The notes under the pieces were generated by a model. It saw only the letters and a program-made list of their open reading frames with translations. It was not told the DNA's origin and ran no database searches. The position numbers and the translations under genes are program-made. Below, in pieces: positions 1-7,764 of a stretch of 15,338 nt of DNA (the first letter of the stretch is position 1; each line of letters starts with the position of its first letter). The DNA is from Ochromonadaceae sp. CCMP2298 (lineage: Eukaryota; Sar; Synurophyceae; Ochromonadales; Ochromonadaceae): NCBI GenBank assembly GCA_026770595.1, contig MU634127.1, positions 1 through 15,338 of the forward strand, written 5' to 3'.

Positions 1-30
1 CCCCCACCGCCCCCCTCCCACAATCCACAG
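1..30 (+). other. 3' end of an intron in the ClpR-like gene
   Basis: The first 30 bases are almost all C plus a few A and T and end in CAG before an open frame. This matches the C-rich 3' ends of other introns in the window, such as those of GET4 and GWT1. Confidence 0.7.
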
Positions 31-183
31 GCGTGCGGCAAGGACATCTCCCAGATAGAAGATGACACCAAGCGCGCCAACTACCTCTCCCCAGAGGAGG
101 CCGTGGCATACGGGCTTATAGACAAGGTCCTCTACCCAGAGGAGCTGCGCGCCCAGTCACCCAAGTTTATCGACTTCCTTTAA
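31..183 (+). CDS. ClpP/ClpR-family protease subunit, last exon only (plastid ClpR type likely)
   Basis: This is the final 50 codons of a gene that starts outside the window. A pyrimidine-rich tract ends in CAG at 28-30, and the exon opens in phase 0 and runs to TAA at 181-183. The text SPEEAVAYGLIDKVL is the conserved C-terminal block of ClpP proteins, the barrel-forming subunits of the Clp protease. In E. coli ClpP the matching stretch is DTERDRFLS, whose second Asp is the third member of the Ser-His-Asp triad; here the stretch reads DTKRANYLS, so that position is Ala. Loss of triad residues is typical of ClpR, the inactive partner subunits of cyanobacteria and plastids, so I favour ClpR. 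The Ser and His lie upstream and cannot be checked. The family is certain; the ClpR call is an inference. Confidence 0.85.
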   Translation, partial: ACGKDISQIEDDTKRANYLSPEEAVAYGLIDKVLYPEELRAQSPKFIDFL

Positions 184-449
184 TCCCTGTAAACCCCCAC
201 AGGAGAGGCTCGACCATTCGTCTACTCTAGATCTAGAGGTCGGGTTCGCTATATCTCTCGATCTAAAATGATTAGATACTTTCCCCCTTGTGCATCAATT
301 GTAGTTTAAGTGGAATCGCGGTATTGAAACAGCGACTGTTTGATTGAATCCTTACCTGTAGAAAGAATCAGCTTGAGTACGTTCAGTACAGTACGTACTT
401 TGACACCCCTCACAACCATTCCACACGTGCGACGAGGTGTTACCTCCAA
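184..449. other. 3' flank of the ClpR-like gene, no gene seen
   Basis: I see no supportable gene here. The stretch holds a 14-bp perfect palindrome, CTCTAGATCTAGAG (225-238), flanked by CGACC (211-215) and GGTCG (238-242). These could form a weak hairpin about 40 bases past the stop codon. No clear AATAAA is visible. The ORFs in this part have repeat-driven, non-protein-like composition. Confidence 0.5.
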
Positions 450-847
450 CCACTCGTCGCCACTTGGTTCTCGAGTGGAGGGGACCACTCGGTGGCACTT
501 GGTCCCCGGGGATTGCGAGTGGCACTTGCCATCGTATGGCACTTGCAAGCGAGTGGCAGTGTAATTGTGTGTCCTGTGGGGAGGGAAATTGAGATTTGAG
601 ACTGCGCGCCTCGAGGTTCGAGTGGCACTTGTACCCAAGTAACTTAGCACTTGCATCCCAAACCACTCGAGTACCAAGAACCACTCGTGCCTTTGGGAAA
701 TTTTTCCCCACTCGAGCAGCAAGTGGGGACGAGTGGTCCCTAATTTGTAGTCAGTGCCAACAAATTAGGGACCACTCGTCCCCACTTGCTCCTCATCAGT
801 GGGGACAAGTTTCCCAAATTCACGAGTGGTTCTTGGTACTCGAGTGG
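450..847. repeat. Dense cluster of CGAGTGG/CCACTCG heptamers with TGGCACTTG units
   Basis: I count 13 copies of the heptamer on either strand, starting at 450, 472, 485, 516, 550, 619, 663, 681, 708, 730, 772, 823 and 841. TGGCACTTG occurs at 493, 520, 537 and 623, with a variant at 647. The copies face both ways, so many small hairpins are possible, for example TGCCAT-CGT-ATGGCA around 528-542. Nothing similar recurs elsewhere in the window. It could be a decayed foldback transposon, a satellite island, or a promoter array for the downstream GRWD1 gene. Confidence 0.85.
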
Positions 848-849
848 TT
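661..849. repeat. 189-bp near-perfect inverted repeat (foldback/hairpin)
   Basis: The left arm (661-748) and right arm (760-849) are reverse complements around an 11-base loop (749-759). The outer 29 bases (661-689 against 821-849) match perfectly, and so do about 28 bases next to the loop. The middle has a few mismatches and a 2-base length difference. The arms start with AACCACTCGAG and end in the complement. I see no clear target-site duplication and no transposase. It may be a MITE-like foldback element or a source of a long hairpin RNA. Confidence 0.88.
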
Positions 850-1020
850 CTACTCGACCTCGTCGCAGGTGTGAACCATTCACCTTGCAGTCGCAAGACT
901 TGCGTCCTCAGGTCGAAGAGAAGTTTAAGTTCGAAGGAGCGAGAGGCTGCCTGAGGTGCAGATCTGGGAGGCACTGCGTGTCTATAGGTTCCCTTCATTG
1001 GCGACTGACCAAATCGCGGG

Positions 1021-2445
1021 ATGTCGGGAAGCAAGAAGAGATCGGCGTCGTCGCAGGCCGCCAAGGGGCAGGCAGAGCCGGAGCTGCCGGACGAGCTGGA
1101 GTTCGAGGATCCCTACGGAGACGATGTGGAGGAGGAAGAAGAGGATGAGGAGGTTATTGATGGGGAGTCTGAGCCTATTGCAGATGCGGGGTCTGGGCCG
1201 GTCAAGCAGGTGTGGCGGCCGGGGATCGACAAGGTGGCGGACGGAGAGGATCTGGAGTACGACCCCAGCGCCTACATCATGTACCACTCCATGTCAACAG
1301 AGTGGCCCTGCCTGTCCTTCGACTTCGTCCGGGACACACTAGGCGACAATAGACATAGGTTTCCTCTCACGGCCTTCATGGTGACGGGGTCTCAGGCAGA
1401 CCGGTCGGAGAGAAACAAAATCACGCTTTTGAAGCTGTCGGACCTGCACAAGACGCACGTGAAGGACTCCGACGACGAGGCCTCCGACGACGACGATGAC
1501 GATGACCACCTCGACGAAGACCCCACTATCGAGCACATGAACGTCAACCACGTAGGGGGCGTGAATAGGATACGCAGCATGCCGCAGAGCCCTGGCATTA
1601 TTGCCACCATGGCTGAGACAGGCCACGCGCACGTGTTCGACCTCACTGCAGGCCTCAACTCCATGATGGGCAGCGGGCCCCGCGCCCCGGCACCCAGCAA
1701 GCCCATCTTTAGTTACACGGGTCATGCGGAGGAGGGCTATGCAATGGACTGGAACCCCGTAGTGGCAGGGAGGATGGTGACTGGCGACAACGACGGCAAG
1801 ATCCGTCTGTGGAACCCCTCAGCAGCGGGCGGCGGCAGCTGGCAGGTAGACAGCAAGCCCTTCTGCGGGCACACGAGCAGCGTGGAGGACCTGCAGTGGA
1901 GCCCCACAGAGGGTACGGTCTTCGCGAGCGCCTCGGCTGACCACTCTGTTAGAATTTGGGACGTGCGCGACAACAGCAAGGCGCAGATAGCGATCGACGC
2001 ACACACAGACGACGTGAATGTGATTAGTTGGAATAAGAATGTGGGCTATCTGCTGGCCTCTGGGTGCGACGACGGCTCCTTCAAGGTGTGGGATCTCCGC
2101 GCAGTGAAGAAGGGCTGCACGCCTCTGGCCCACTTCACTTACCACCACGAGGCCATTACCTCGATCGAGTGGGCATCCAACGACGAGTCCGTCATCGCGC
2201 TCACGTGCGCGGACAATCAGCTCACCGTGTGGGACCTGAGCGTGGAGGCTGACGACTCCACCGTGGCGGCGGCCGCAGCAGCACAGGACCCTATGGCCGA
2301 CTACCCGCCCCAATTGCTCTTCATCCACCAGGGCCAGTTCAACATGAAGGAGCTGCACTTCCACCCGCAAATACCGGGGGTGATCGGCTCCACCGCAGAG
2401 AACGGGTTCAACTTCTTCAAACCTGCCATTACTGTTTCGTCCTAA
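1021..2445 (+). CDS. GRWD1: Glutamate-rich WD-repeat protein, ribosome-assembly chaperone GRWD1/Rrb1
   Basis: A single-exon gene of 474 residues, close to the human (446) and yeast Rrb1 (511) lengths. In yeast Rrb1 binds ribosomal protein L3 (uL3) and delivers it to nucleolar pre-60S particles. Residues 20-55 form the acidic N-terminal segment. Residues 80-102 hold the family signature around YHSMSTEWPCLSFDF, related to the histone-chaperone-type N-terminus of RBBP4 proteins. A second acidic loop of Asp and Glu lies near residues 149-167. WD40 repeats fill about residues 190-470, with visible repeat ends such as IRLWNPS, VRIWDVRD, FKVWDLRA and LTVWDLSV. The C-terminus (FHPQIPGVIGSTAENGFNFF) is the family's closing strand. 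The ATG at 1021 is the first in frame before the acidic segment. RPS26 lies downstream on the other strand, convergent. Confidence 0.96.
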   Translation: MSGSKKRSASSQAAKGQAEPELPDELEFEDPYGDDVEEEEEDEEVIDGESEPIADAGSGPVKQVWRPGIDKVADGEDLEYDPSAYIMYHSMSTEWPCLSFDFVRDTLGDNRHRFPLTAFMVTGSQADRSERNKITLLKLSDLHKTHVKDSDDEASDDDDDDDHLDEDPTIEHMNVNHVGGVNRIRSMPQSPGIIATMAETGHAHVFDLTAGLNSMMGSGPRAPAPSKPIFSYTGHAEEGYAMDWNPVVAGRMVTGDNDGKIRLWNPSAAGGGSWQVDSKPFCGHTSSVEDLQWSPTEGTVFASASADHSVRIWDVRDNSKAQIAIDAHTDDVNVISWNKNVGYLLASGCDDGSFKVWDLRAVKKGCTPLAHFTYHHEAITSIEWASNDESVIALTCADNQLTVWDLSVEADDSTVAAAAAAQDPMADYPPQLLFIHQGQFNMKELHFHPQIPGVIGSTAENGFNFFKPAITVSS

Positions 2446-2730
2446 GCACGCACTGACGCTTGCGTAGCCTAGTCGCGGCCTTTTGCCCTACGTAATCACA
2501 AAAAGAGGAGGGAGATTCGCAATGCGCACACGCCTACCTAGTGTACTCTACTGAACATTCCCAACTAGGTATTTCTGAACATGCTCGATATGGTGCCTTC
2601 AACTCCGTCCAGTCCGCAGGCACAGCGTGTGAGCCCACGAGAACCTGAGAACTCAAGAGCCGTTCTCGACGTATTTTCACTGATTATCTAACAATCAATG
2701 AGAACACGAGAAAAGCTAACACTAAACACT
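2446..2730. other. Convergent 3' intergenic space, GRWD1 / RPS26
   Basis: These 285 bases separate the GRWD1 stop from the RPS26 stop. I see no ORF with coding character, no RNA gene and no strong repeat. They presumably hold both 3' UTRs. Confidence 0.5.
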
Positions 2731-3224
2731 CTACTTCTGCCCGGGCCTGAACCGGACAGGGGGGACGCGGTTGCGACGCTCCGTGACAGAGCGCACGCGC
2801 ACGATGCGCTGGTGCACGGCCGCCTCGATGCAGTAGAACTGCTTAATATATAACTTGGGGAGCTGGTAGTTCTCGTAAGCGGAGGACTCCTTGATATCTC
2901 TAAGGGCGGCAGAATCCACGATGTTTCTGTGCGGATGGGGGACGGAAAGAAGCCAGAAATTAGGAAGGGCGGAAGAGCCTTGTGGGCGATAATTAAACCA
3001 ATCTTACCTGACGAGGAATCTCTTGATCGCCTTGTCCTTAGGGATCGCCTTTGCTGTGGAGACGCATCTGCAGTAGATAGGGTGGGCGTGGAATAGAAGA
3101 GTGTGTGTGTTAGTTGCCGGCCTGATTCACGCTCCAAACGTCGGGTCGCGTGGGCTTACCTGACTCTCTTCACGTGGCCTCTGCCGTGCTTGTTGCGGCC
3201 GTGGTTCCTTCTCTTCACTGTCAT
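2731..3224 (-). CDS. RPS26: 40S ribosomal protein eS26 (RPS26), zinc site altered
   Basis: Three exons on the minus strand: 3224-3160, 3067-3008 and 2926-2731. The introns are 92 and 81 bases, each with gtaag donors and CAG acceptors, and the frame is kept. The product is 106 residues, against 115 in human and 119 in yeast. It opens [20 protein letters not shown], the unmistakable eS26 N-terminus, then [16 protein letters not shown] (30-45), [11 protein letters not shown] (64-74) and the C-terminal PPVRFRP. eS26 sits at the mRNA exit channel of the 40S subunit. Known homologues bind zinc through Cys23, Cys26, Cys74 and Cys77. Here Cys23 and Cys74 remain, but position 26 is Thr and position 77 is Ala. 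The C-terminal tail is also about 10 residues shorter than usual. The gene is divergent from GET4 with 336 bases between start codons. Confidence 0.96.
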
Positions 3225-3560
3225 GTTGGGCGAGTTGTGGTTGGAAACTGGCTGAGGAGCAATCAGGGCTCCCTATTTTACATGTCCATCTTGGTGGGGT
3301 GTTCTTGGTGGCCTCCACACATACCATTGTACAGGAAATGACTTTTTAATACACTAACAGCGCCTATTCTACGAAACAGATGAGGAACAGGGAACTCTCC
3401 CACAAAACTGGGACTTACCGGGTAAGTTACAGGAAATGGAAGTTGCTGCAAAAAGAGTGCTCTTGCTGCTGGTGCTGCTGCAGATACTTTGCCTCGTGCA
3501 AAGGATTGCGTCTCCGCGCACAACTTCATCTCTGGGTTGCTGGATTTATTCTGTCAAGGG
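3225..3560. promoter_or_regulatory. Divergent promoter region between RPS26 and GET4
   Basis: Both genes start outward from these 336 bases, so it must serve both. No TATA box is obvious. It contains ACTTACC-G-GGTAAGT (3413-3427), a palindrome that reads as a splice-donor consensus on both strands. On the plus strand this donor could start a 5' intron of GET4, with a possible acceptor at TGTCAAG (ending 3558) just before the chosen ATG, or AAAG (ending 3503). Confidence 0.45.
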
Positions 3561-5055
3561 ATGCAAGCAAGGAAGAGAGTTCAGAAGAGGGAGGTGGACT
3601 TCGAGGCCATGGTCGCCTCAGGGTCAACGGGCGCGTACGAGGCGCTACAGCTGTACCGCAGTAAGGCCACCCGCTCCAGGGCAAAGGGCGAGACGATGGC
3701 GGCGATCAAGATGCTCGCCGAGGGAGCTAAGCTCCTGCTAAAGAATAATTACGAGACTGCGGGCTCCGAGCTGGCCACTTTCTTCGTGGAGATGGTGGGG
3801 GAGAGTAAGTTCGACCTAGGAGAGGAGCTGCGCAAACTGGTCTACGAGATCGACGACGAGTTCCCCAAGGAGTCCTCCGCACGGGTAGACTTCCTCAAGG
3901 GCTGTGTGAAGTGGTCTATCGCTACGGGCAAGAGGGAGCTGGGGGACACCTCTATGCAGGTGAGATTGGTGGGTGGTGCGTGGTGGGGTGGGGGAGGGGG
4001 GATGGGGGGAAGGGGGAGGGGTAAATCTGTCAAATTGCATGCAAAGACACACACAGACACAAACTAAACTTTACTCTTTTCCCTCTCTCTCTAATTCCCC
4101 CTCTCCCTCTCTCCCTGTCTCCAATGCCCCCTTGTCACCCCATCTGTCACCCTCCCACCACCTCCCTCAAACACACCCACCACACTAATTGTGTAACACA
4201 CCTCCACGCGTACACACACACACACATGCACATACACATACATATGTATACACGCACTCTCTCTCACACACACTTTCGCCCGCACATCCACCCATACACA
4301 CAATTCTACAGACGCGGCTGGGCCAGTGCCTCTACGGCAAGAAGGACAAGACGGCTGCTTTCCACTTCGCCGCAGGAGAGGCGCCCGCCGCTCTCTGCAC
4401 GCTCATCTTCTCCACCTACAAGGAGAAGAACGAGCAGGTGTGTTTATCTGTATCTGTTCCTCTGGCTTGGACTCTCTGTCTCTCTATCTGTCTCTGTCTC
4501 TTTGTTGCTCTATGTTTCTGTCTCACTGTCTCTCTGTCTCTCTGACTCTCTGTCTCTCTGACTCCTACCCCCAAACCTCCACACACCCACACACCCTCAC
4601 ACCCCCACACACCCTCACACCCACACACCGACACACACCCACACCCACACACACACACACACCCACTTTCCCACACACCCTCACACACCCACACAACACA
4701 CCCCCACACCGAGCAGGAAAAGCGCGACCAGAGCCTGGCTTTGGGGGTGACAAACTTCCTGGCGCTGGAGAACCTGCGTGATGCGCATGAGCTGTTATTC
4801 CAGTTCAAGACGGCCAACAAGAGCAAGCGCTTCCCCGCAGACTCCAAGCTGCTCCAGTTCGTGGAGTTCCTGCTGCAGACGTCGCGCCGCGATGCTGCCC
4901 CGCTGTTCAAGCAGCTGGTGAACGCGTACGCGGATGAGCTGGACTTCGACGAGGCTGTGCCCGCACTGCTCATGGGGCCCATCGCCCTGAAGCTGTTCGG
5001 CATCAAGCCCAAGGTCAGCCCGATGATGTCTGTGCTGCAGAGTATAATGTCGTAA
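3561..5055 (+). CDS. GET4: Get4, tail-anchored protein targeting factor
   Basis: Coding exons 3561-3959, 4312-4437 and 4717-5055 give 287 residues (human GET4 has 327). Get4 is an all-alpha-helical scaffold in the cytosol. With Get5 it joins Sgt2 to the Get3 ATPase, which delivers tail-anchored proteins to the ER. Recognisable parts are the N-terminal helix with YEALQLYRS, the KLLLKNNYETAGSELATFFV helix pair, and the C-terminal LLQFVEFLLQTSRRDAAPLF and LFGIKP segments near the end. The introns are 352 and 279 bases and both fall in phase 0. I chose ATG 3561 because it keeps the N-terminal helix, which aligns without gaps to human GET4. ATG 3609 has a better context (gccATGG) but would cut that helix. 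A 5' intron or further upstream exon is possible. Confidence 0.92.
3960..4311 (+). repeat. GET4 intron 1: G-run tract followed by CT and CA microsatellites
   Basis: The intron opens gtgaga and ends in ttctacag. Right after the donor, roughly 3967-4021 is nearly pure G with single A or T spacers: six runs of four or more G, the pattern of a G-quadruplex. It is followed by CT-rich sequence (about 4076-4125) and CA/CACA repeats (about 4200-4270). Confidence 0.85.
4438..4716 (+). repeat. GET4 intron 2: TCTCTGTC and CACACCC microsatellites
   Basis: Nearly the whole intron is low complexity. TCTCTGTC-type repeats fill 4470-4562, then C/A repeats of CACACCC type fill 4575-4710, before the acceptor gagcag. 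ORFs read from here are repeat artefacts. Confidence 0.88.
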
Positions 5056-5359
5056 GCTGTATGTAGTGATGCCGCAATCGCCCCAGTAGACCAGAGATTA
5101 CCCCGTTCCTCGGGCTGATGCTGTGGGCTCCGGTGCTGTAGACTTAAAGAAGTCGCAGTCAAGACAACCCCCTGTTTTTCTTACATTACTACTAATGCTT
5201 CAGACGATCACATCACGGACAAGCCAATACGGGTACCCAATCCAGCAGAGACTGCTACTGCTACTGTTCACGTTCCTGTTTTTGTTCCTGTTTTTGTTCT
5301 GTTCCTGCTCCTACTGCTTCTCCCTTTCCCGCTCCTTTTCCATCTCCCTCTCCCGCCCC
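5056..5359. other. Convergent 3' intergenic space with a pyrimidine tract
   Basis: These 304 bases lie between the stop codons of GET4 and the ARM-like gene. Around 5255-5359 the plus strand is a long T/C tract with units such as TTCCTGTTTTTG. It continues into the coding end of the minus-strand gene, where it gives the charged tail REREEKEKE. I see no gene. Confidence 0.6.
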
Positions 5360-7468
5360 CTATTCCTTCTCCTTCTCCTCACGCTCTCGAACAGCCTCCA
5401 GCACCAATCTTGCCTTCTTTCCGATCTCATTCTGGAGACGGCTCAGGACCCAGACGTCCTGCAAGCACTGGTCTTCGTCAAAGCCTAGCCTCCGGTGCGC
5501 CACCCTTACCGCCCCCAGGTCCGCGGTATGCCTCACAAAGTGGAGCATAGCAGGCAGCAGGTGGTCCTTGAGCAGCGGCCCGCGCCCGTCCCCGTCCTTA
5601 TCGCCGCGCCTCTTGCTGGTCAGGCGGCTGGTCAGCTGCAGCAGCTGGGAAAAGATCAGCACCTCCGGGTTGCAGCCCAGGTCCTGCAGTAGCTCCCCGT
5701 CTGAGTGAATGACCTGCCGAATGACGGACTGCGCAGCTGAGTGGAAGTCCGCGTTCACCTCCCCGTGCAGTGCCCCGTACAGTCGCTGTTGCACGTCCAA
5801 AAACAGCTGGTGCGCCAGCTCGTTGATCTCCCTCTCCTCCCCCGCGTACTCAACCTCCCACATGCGTCTGTGCACCTCGACCAGGTGGAGGTGATCTACG
5901 CATGCGACGAGGTCGATCAGACAGCGCAGCACCGCACAGCGCGCAGATTTGGCGCGCTGGGTCTTGAGGGCTTCGAACAGCGCGGGTACGATCTGGTTCA
6001 GGTGGGGGGCGATGGGCTTGGGGGTGACCTCGTACAGCATTTTCGAGATCGCAGAGCACGCGTACTTCACCGCCTCGCTCTCTCCAGACAGTATCGCGCA
6101 CAGCAGCGGCACGAACGCGCGCAGCTTGGGGAATTGGCTGTAGTTACTATCGTTGACGAACTGGTTGATCACGAACGCGAACGTGTCGAGCTTGGGGAAC
6201 TTGGGGTGGAAGTCGCCCCAGGAGGAAAAGCTCTGCAGTGGGGGATGGGAGGGGGTAGGGGGAAGGGAGGAAGGGGGGAAGGGGGGAAGGGGAAAGGGAG
6301 TCACGTGTGTAAGTGGGAATTCGGATGCAGGAATACACACTACATACCTCCACTATGGCTTCCACGGCACCCTCTTCCAGCACGTCGTCCTTCACAGGTT
6401 CCAGCGCGGCGGCGTCCCCCAGCAGCCTTAGGGCACTCTGCATGAAGGCGTAACTCTTCACCCCCTTGCCACAGCCCGTCTTTAGGATCTGGATCGCACT
6501 GCTGAGCCCGCCGTGCTTGATGGTGTACCCCGTGAAGCCCCCCTTGCGGCGCCCCCCCTCCTTGTGGAAGTTGACGATTGTGAGCGCGTGCAGGGCCTTT
6601 TCCCGGATTTCCTACAGAGGACAGAGAGGGTGAGCAGGGCACCAAAGGTGTATCACGGTATCACTTACATCGCTTGCCGTATTGATCAGCCGGATCAGCT
6701 CCTTGACCCCTTCCTCGCCTGTCGTCGCTGGATCTGTGGGGGGTTAGGAGTAGTTAGGGGGTAGCTAGGGGGTAGCTAGGGGGTAGTTAGGGGGGTTACA
6801 TGTGTGGCACTTACACTTCTTGGCGTTCTCCGTAATAAACTTGATACCCAGCAGCTCCTTGCCCAGGGATTTCAAGTCCAGGATGGCGCCTTCGAAGTTG
6901 CAGGGAATGGGCTTTCCTTCCTTCTTGATGCTGATCTTGCTCTCCTGCTCGACCGCCTTCTTCACCCTCTTCTTCACCCTCTTCTCCGACGCGTCCGACG
7001 AGCAACTCTTCGTCAGGGAGCTGGATGAGCTCGAGGTCACTTTAATGAGCTGCTCCAGCTGTGCGTGGGTCAGCGCCATTATCTGGGGCTGCGCACATGC
7101 GAGCAGGTCTTCAGAAACCCCCGTCTCGCGCCACCCAACCAGAGCCAGCGCCAGCGCATGGCAGTGGGTGACATTTGTAATGCCCAGATTCTGCAGAGCT
7201 TCGATCCCATTAGCGTAGAACAGCACGAACCCGTTCACCTTGCGCTTGTGGAGGGCAAAAGCGTACCCTGGGCACTCCGGGTACACCCGTCCAACCAGGG
7301 TGCAGCAATCCTTCTGTAAGGAAGATAAAGGGATGCAGGGATGCAGTCGCAACCAGTCACACACAGGGATGCAGGGATGCAGTCGCACACAGTCACACAC
7401 TACATACAGAATGTCTGTAAACCCCCTCTGTTGCTTCTCACCACAGTCAGATCCTGCAGACTCTTCAT
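5360..7468 (-). CDS. ARM/HEAT-like alpha-helical repeat protein, family not recognised
   Basis: Five exons on the minus strand: 7468-7442, 7313-6815, 6733-6669, 6611-6348 and 6232-5360. All junctions have GT..AG borders and keep frame, giving 575 residues. The ATG at 7468 has an A-rich context, with nine codons before the first intron. Residues 10-110 are hydrophobic helices, including RVYPECPGYAFAL. Residues 110-155 form a Ser-rich then Lys-rich linker (KRVKKRVKKAV) that could be a nuclear localisation signal. From about 176 to 480 the leucine- and alanine-rich helical pattern suggests ARM or HEAT repeats, for example EKALHALTIVNFHK, YAFMQSALRLLGD and AVKYACSAISKMLYEV. The tail is charged. 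I cannot assign a known family or function. It is divergent from GWT1. Confidence 0.78.
6233..6347 (-). repeat. Intron 4 of the ARM-like gene, CCCCTT-rich tract
   Basis: On the coding strand the intron runs from gtatgt to ccactgcag and is mostly C and T runs such as CCCCCCTTCCCCCCTT. On the plus strand this is a G-run tract (6241-6299) with G-quadruplex potential. Confidence 0.8.
6734..6814 (-). repeat. Intron 2 of the ARM-like gene, built of an 11-bp tandem repeat
   Basis: On the coding strand this 81-base intron contains about four copies of TAGCTACCCCC or TAACTACCCCC, followed by TAACCCCCCACAG. Each variant with CTAAC resembles a branch-point sequence, so the intron holds several candidate branch points. 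Donor gtaagtg and acceptor cacag are normal. Confidence 0.82.
7330..7401. repeat. Two tandem copies of a 36-bp unit in intron 1 of the ARM-like gene
   Basis: The unit opens GGGATGCAGGGATGCAGTCG and is repeated at 7330-7365 and 7366-7401 with only a few differences. Each unit contains an internal doubling of GGGATGCA. It lies inside the 128-base intron 7314-7441. Confidence 0.9.
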
Positions 7469-7764
7469 TTTTTTCTCGGAGAAGGGCGAGGCGATATTTG
7501 ATCAATTCAATGTAGCCTCAGACTTCAATCACAGAGAGACAATGGTGAAGAGCGAAGCGGTTCAATGACTTCAATGTCTTCGAAAAGAAGAAGGAAAGGT
7601 GTTTAAGGGACTAACGTAAGTTACGCCATGTTTGTGTGAGGCCGTCTCTAGTGATGAGGGTGTCTGCAACCACACTCTTGACCTAGGATTATCATCATCT
7701 GGAGAGCAAGGGCTGACACCGAATTGAGGCAGCCAGCACCTCACTGACCCCACCGAGGTCGAGA
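7469..7764. promoter_or_regulatory. Divergent promoter region between the ARM-like gene and GWT1
   Basis: The 296 bases between two outward start codons carry four copies of TTCAAT (7506, 7524, 7561 and 7570) within 70 bases, on the ARM-like side. CGTAA-G-TTACG (7615-7625) is an 11-bp palindrome whose core GTAAGTTAC also occurs at 3422-3430 in the RPS26/GET4 promoter. It could be a binding site, or a splice donor of a 5'-UTR intron. Confidence 0.4.

Noticed and set aside
600-660. GGTTCGAG resembling a tRNA T-arm
   Set aside because: No matching acceptor, D or anticodon stems nearby; the bases belong to the repeat cluster.
661-849. Foldback considered as a full DNA transposon
   Set aside because: No transposase gene and no clear target-site duplication; at most a non-autonomous element.
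306-874. Several overlapping ORFs of 60-140 codons on both strands upstream of GRWD1
   Set aside because: They are by-products of the CGAGTGG/CCACTCG repeat cluster and the foldback, with no domain or sensible composition.
1339-2370. Minus-strand ORFs up to 183 codons inside GRWD1
   Set aside because: They are shadows of the GRWD1 reading frame in GC-rich coding DNA.
4200-4710. Regular CA-type repeats considered as a CRISPR-like array
   Set aside because: Simple microsatellite without unique spacers, in a eukaryotic intron.
3816-4781. Proline-, histidine- and threonine-rich ORFs over the GET4 introns
   Set aside because: They read CA and CT microsatellites; clean splice sites and conserved Get4 exons explain the region.
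5741-6445. A 234-codon plus-strand ORF over the ARM-like gene
   Set aside because: It crosses the G-rich intron and has no helical or domain pattern, whereas the minus strand gives a five-exon frame-consistent protein.
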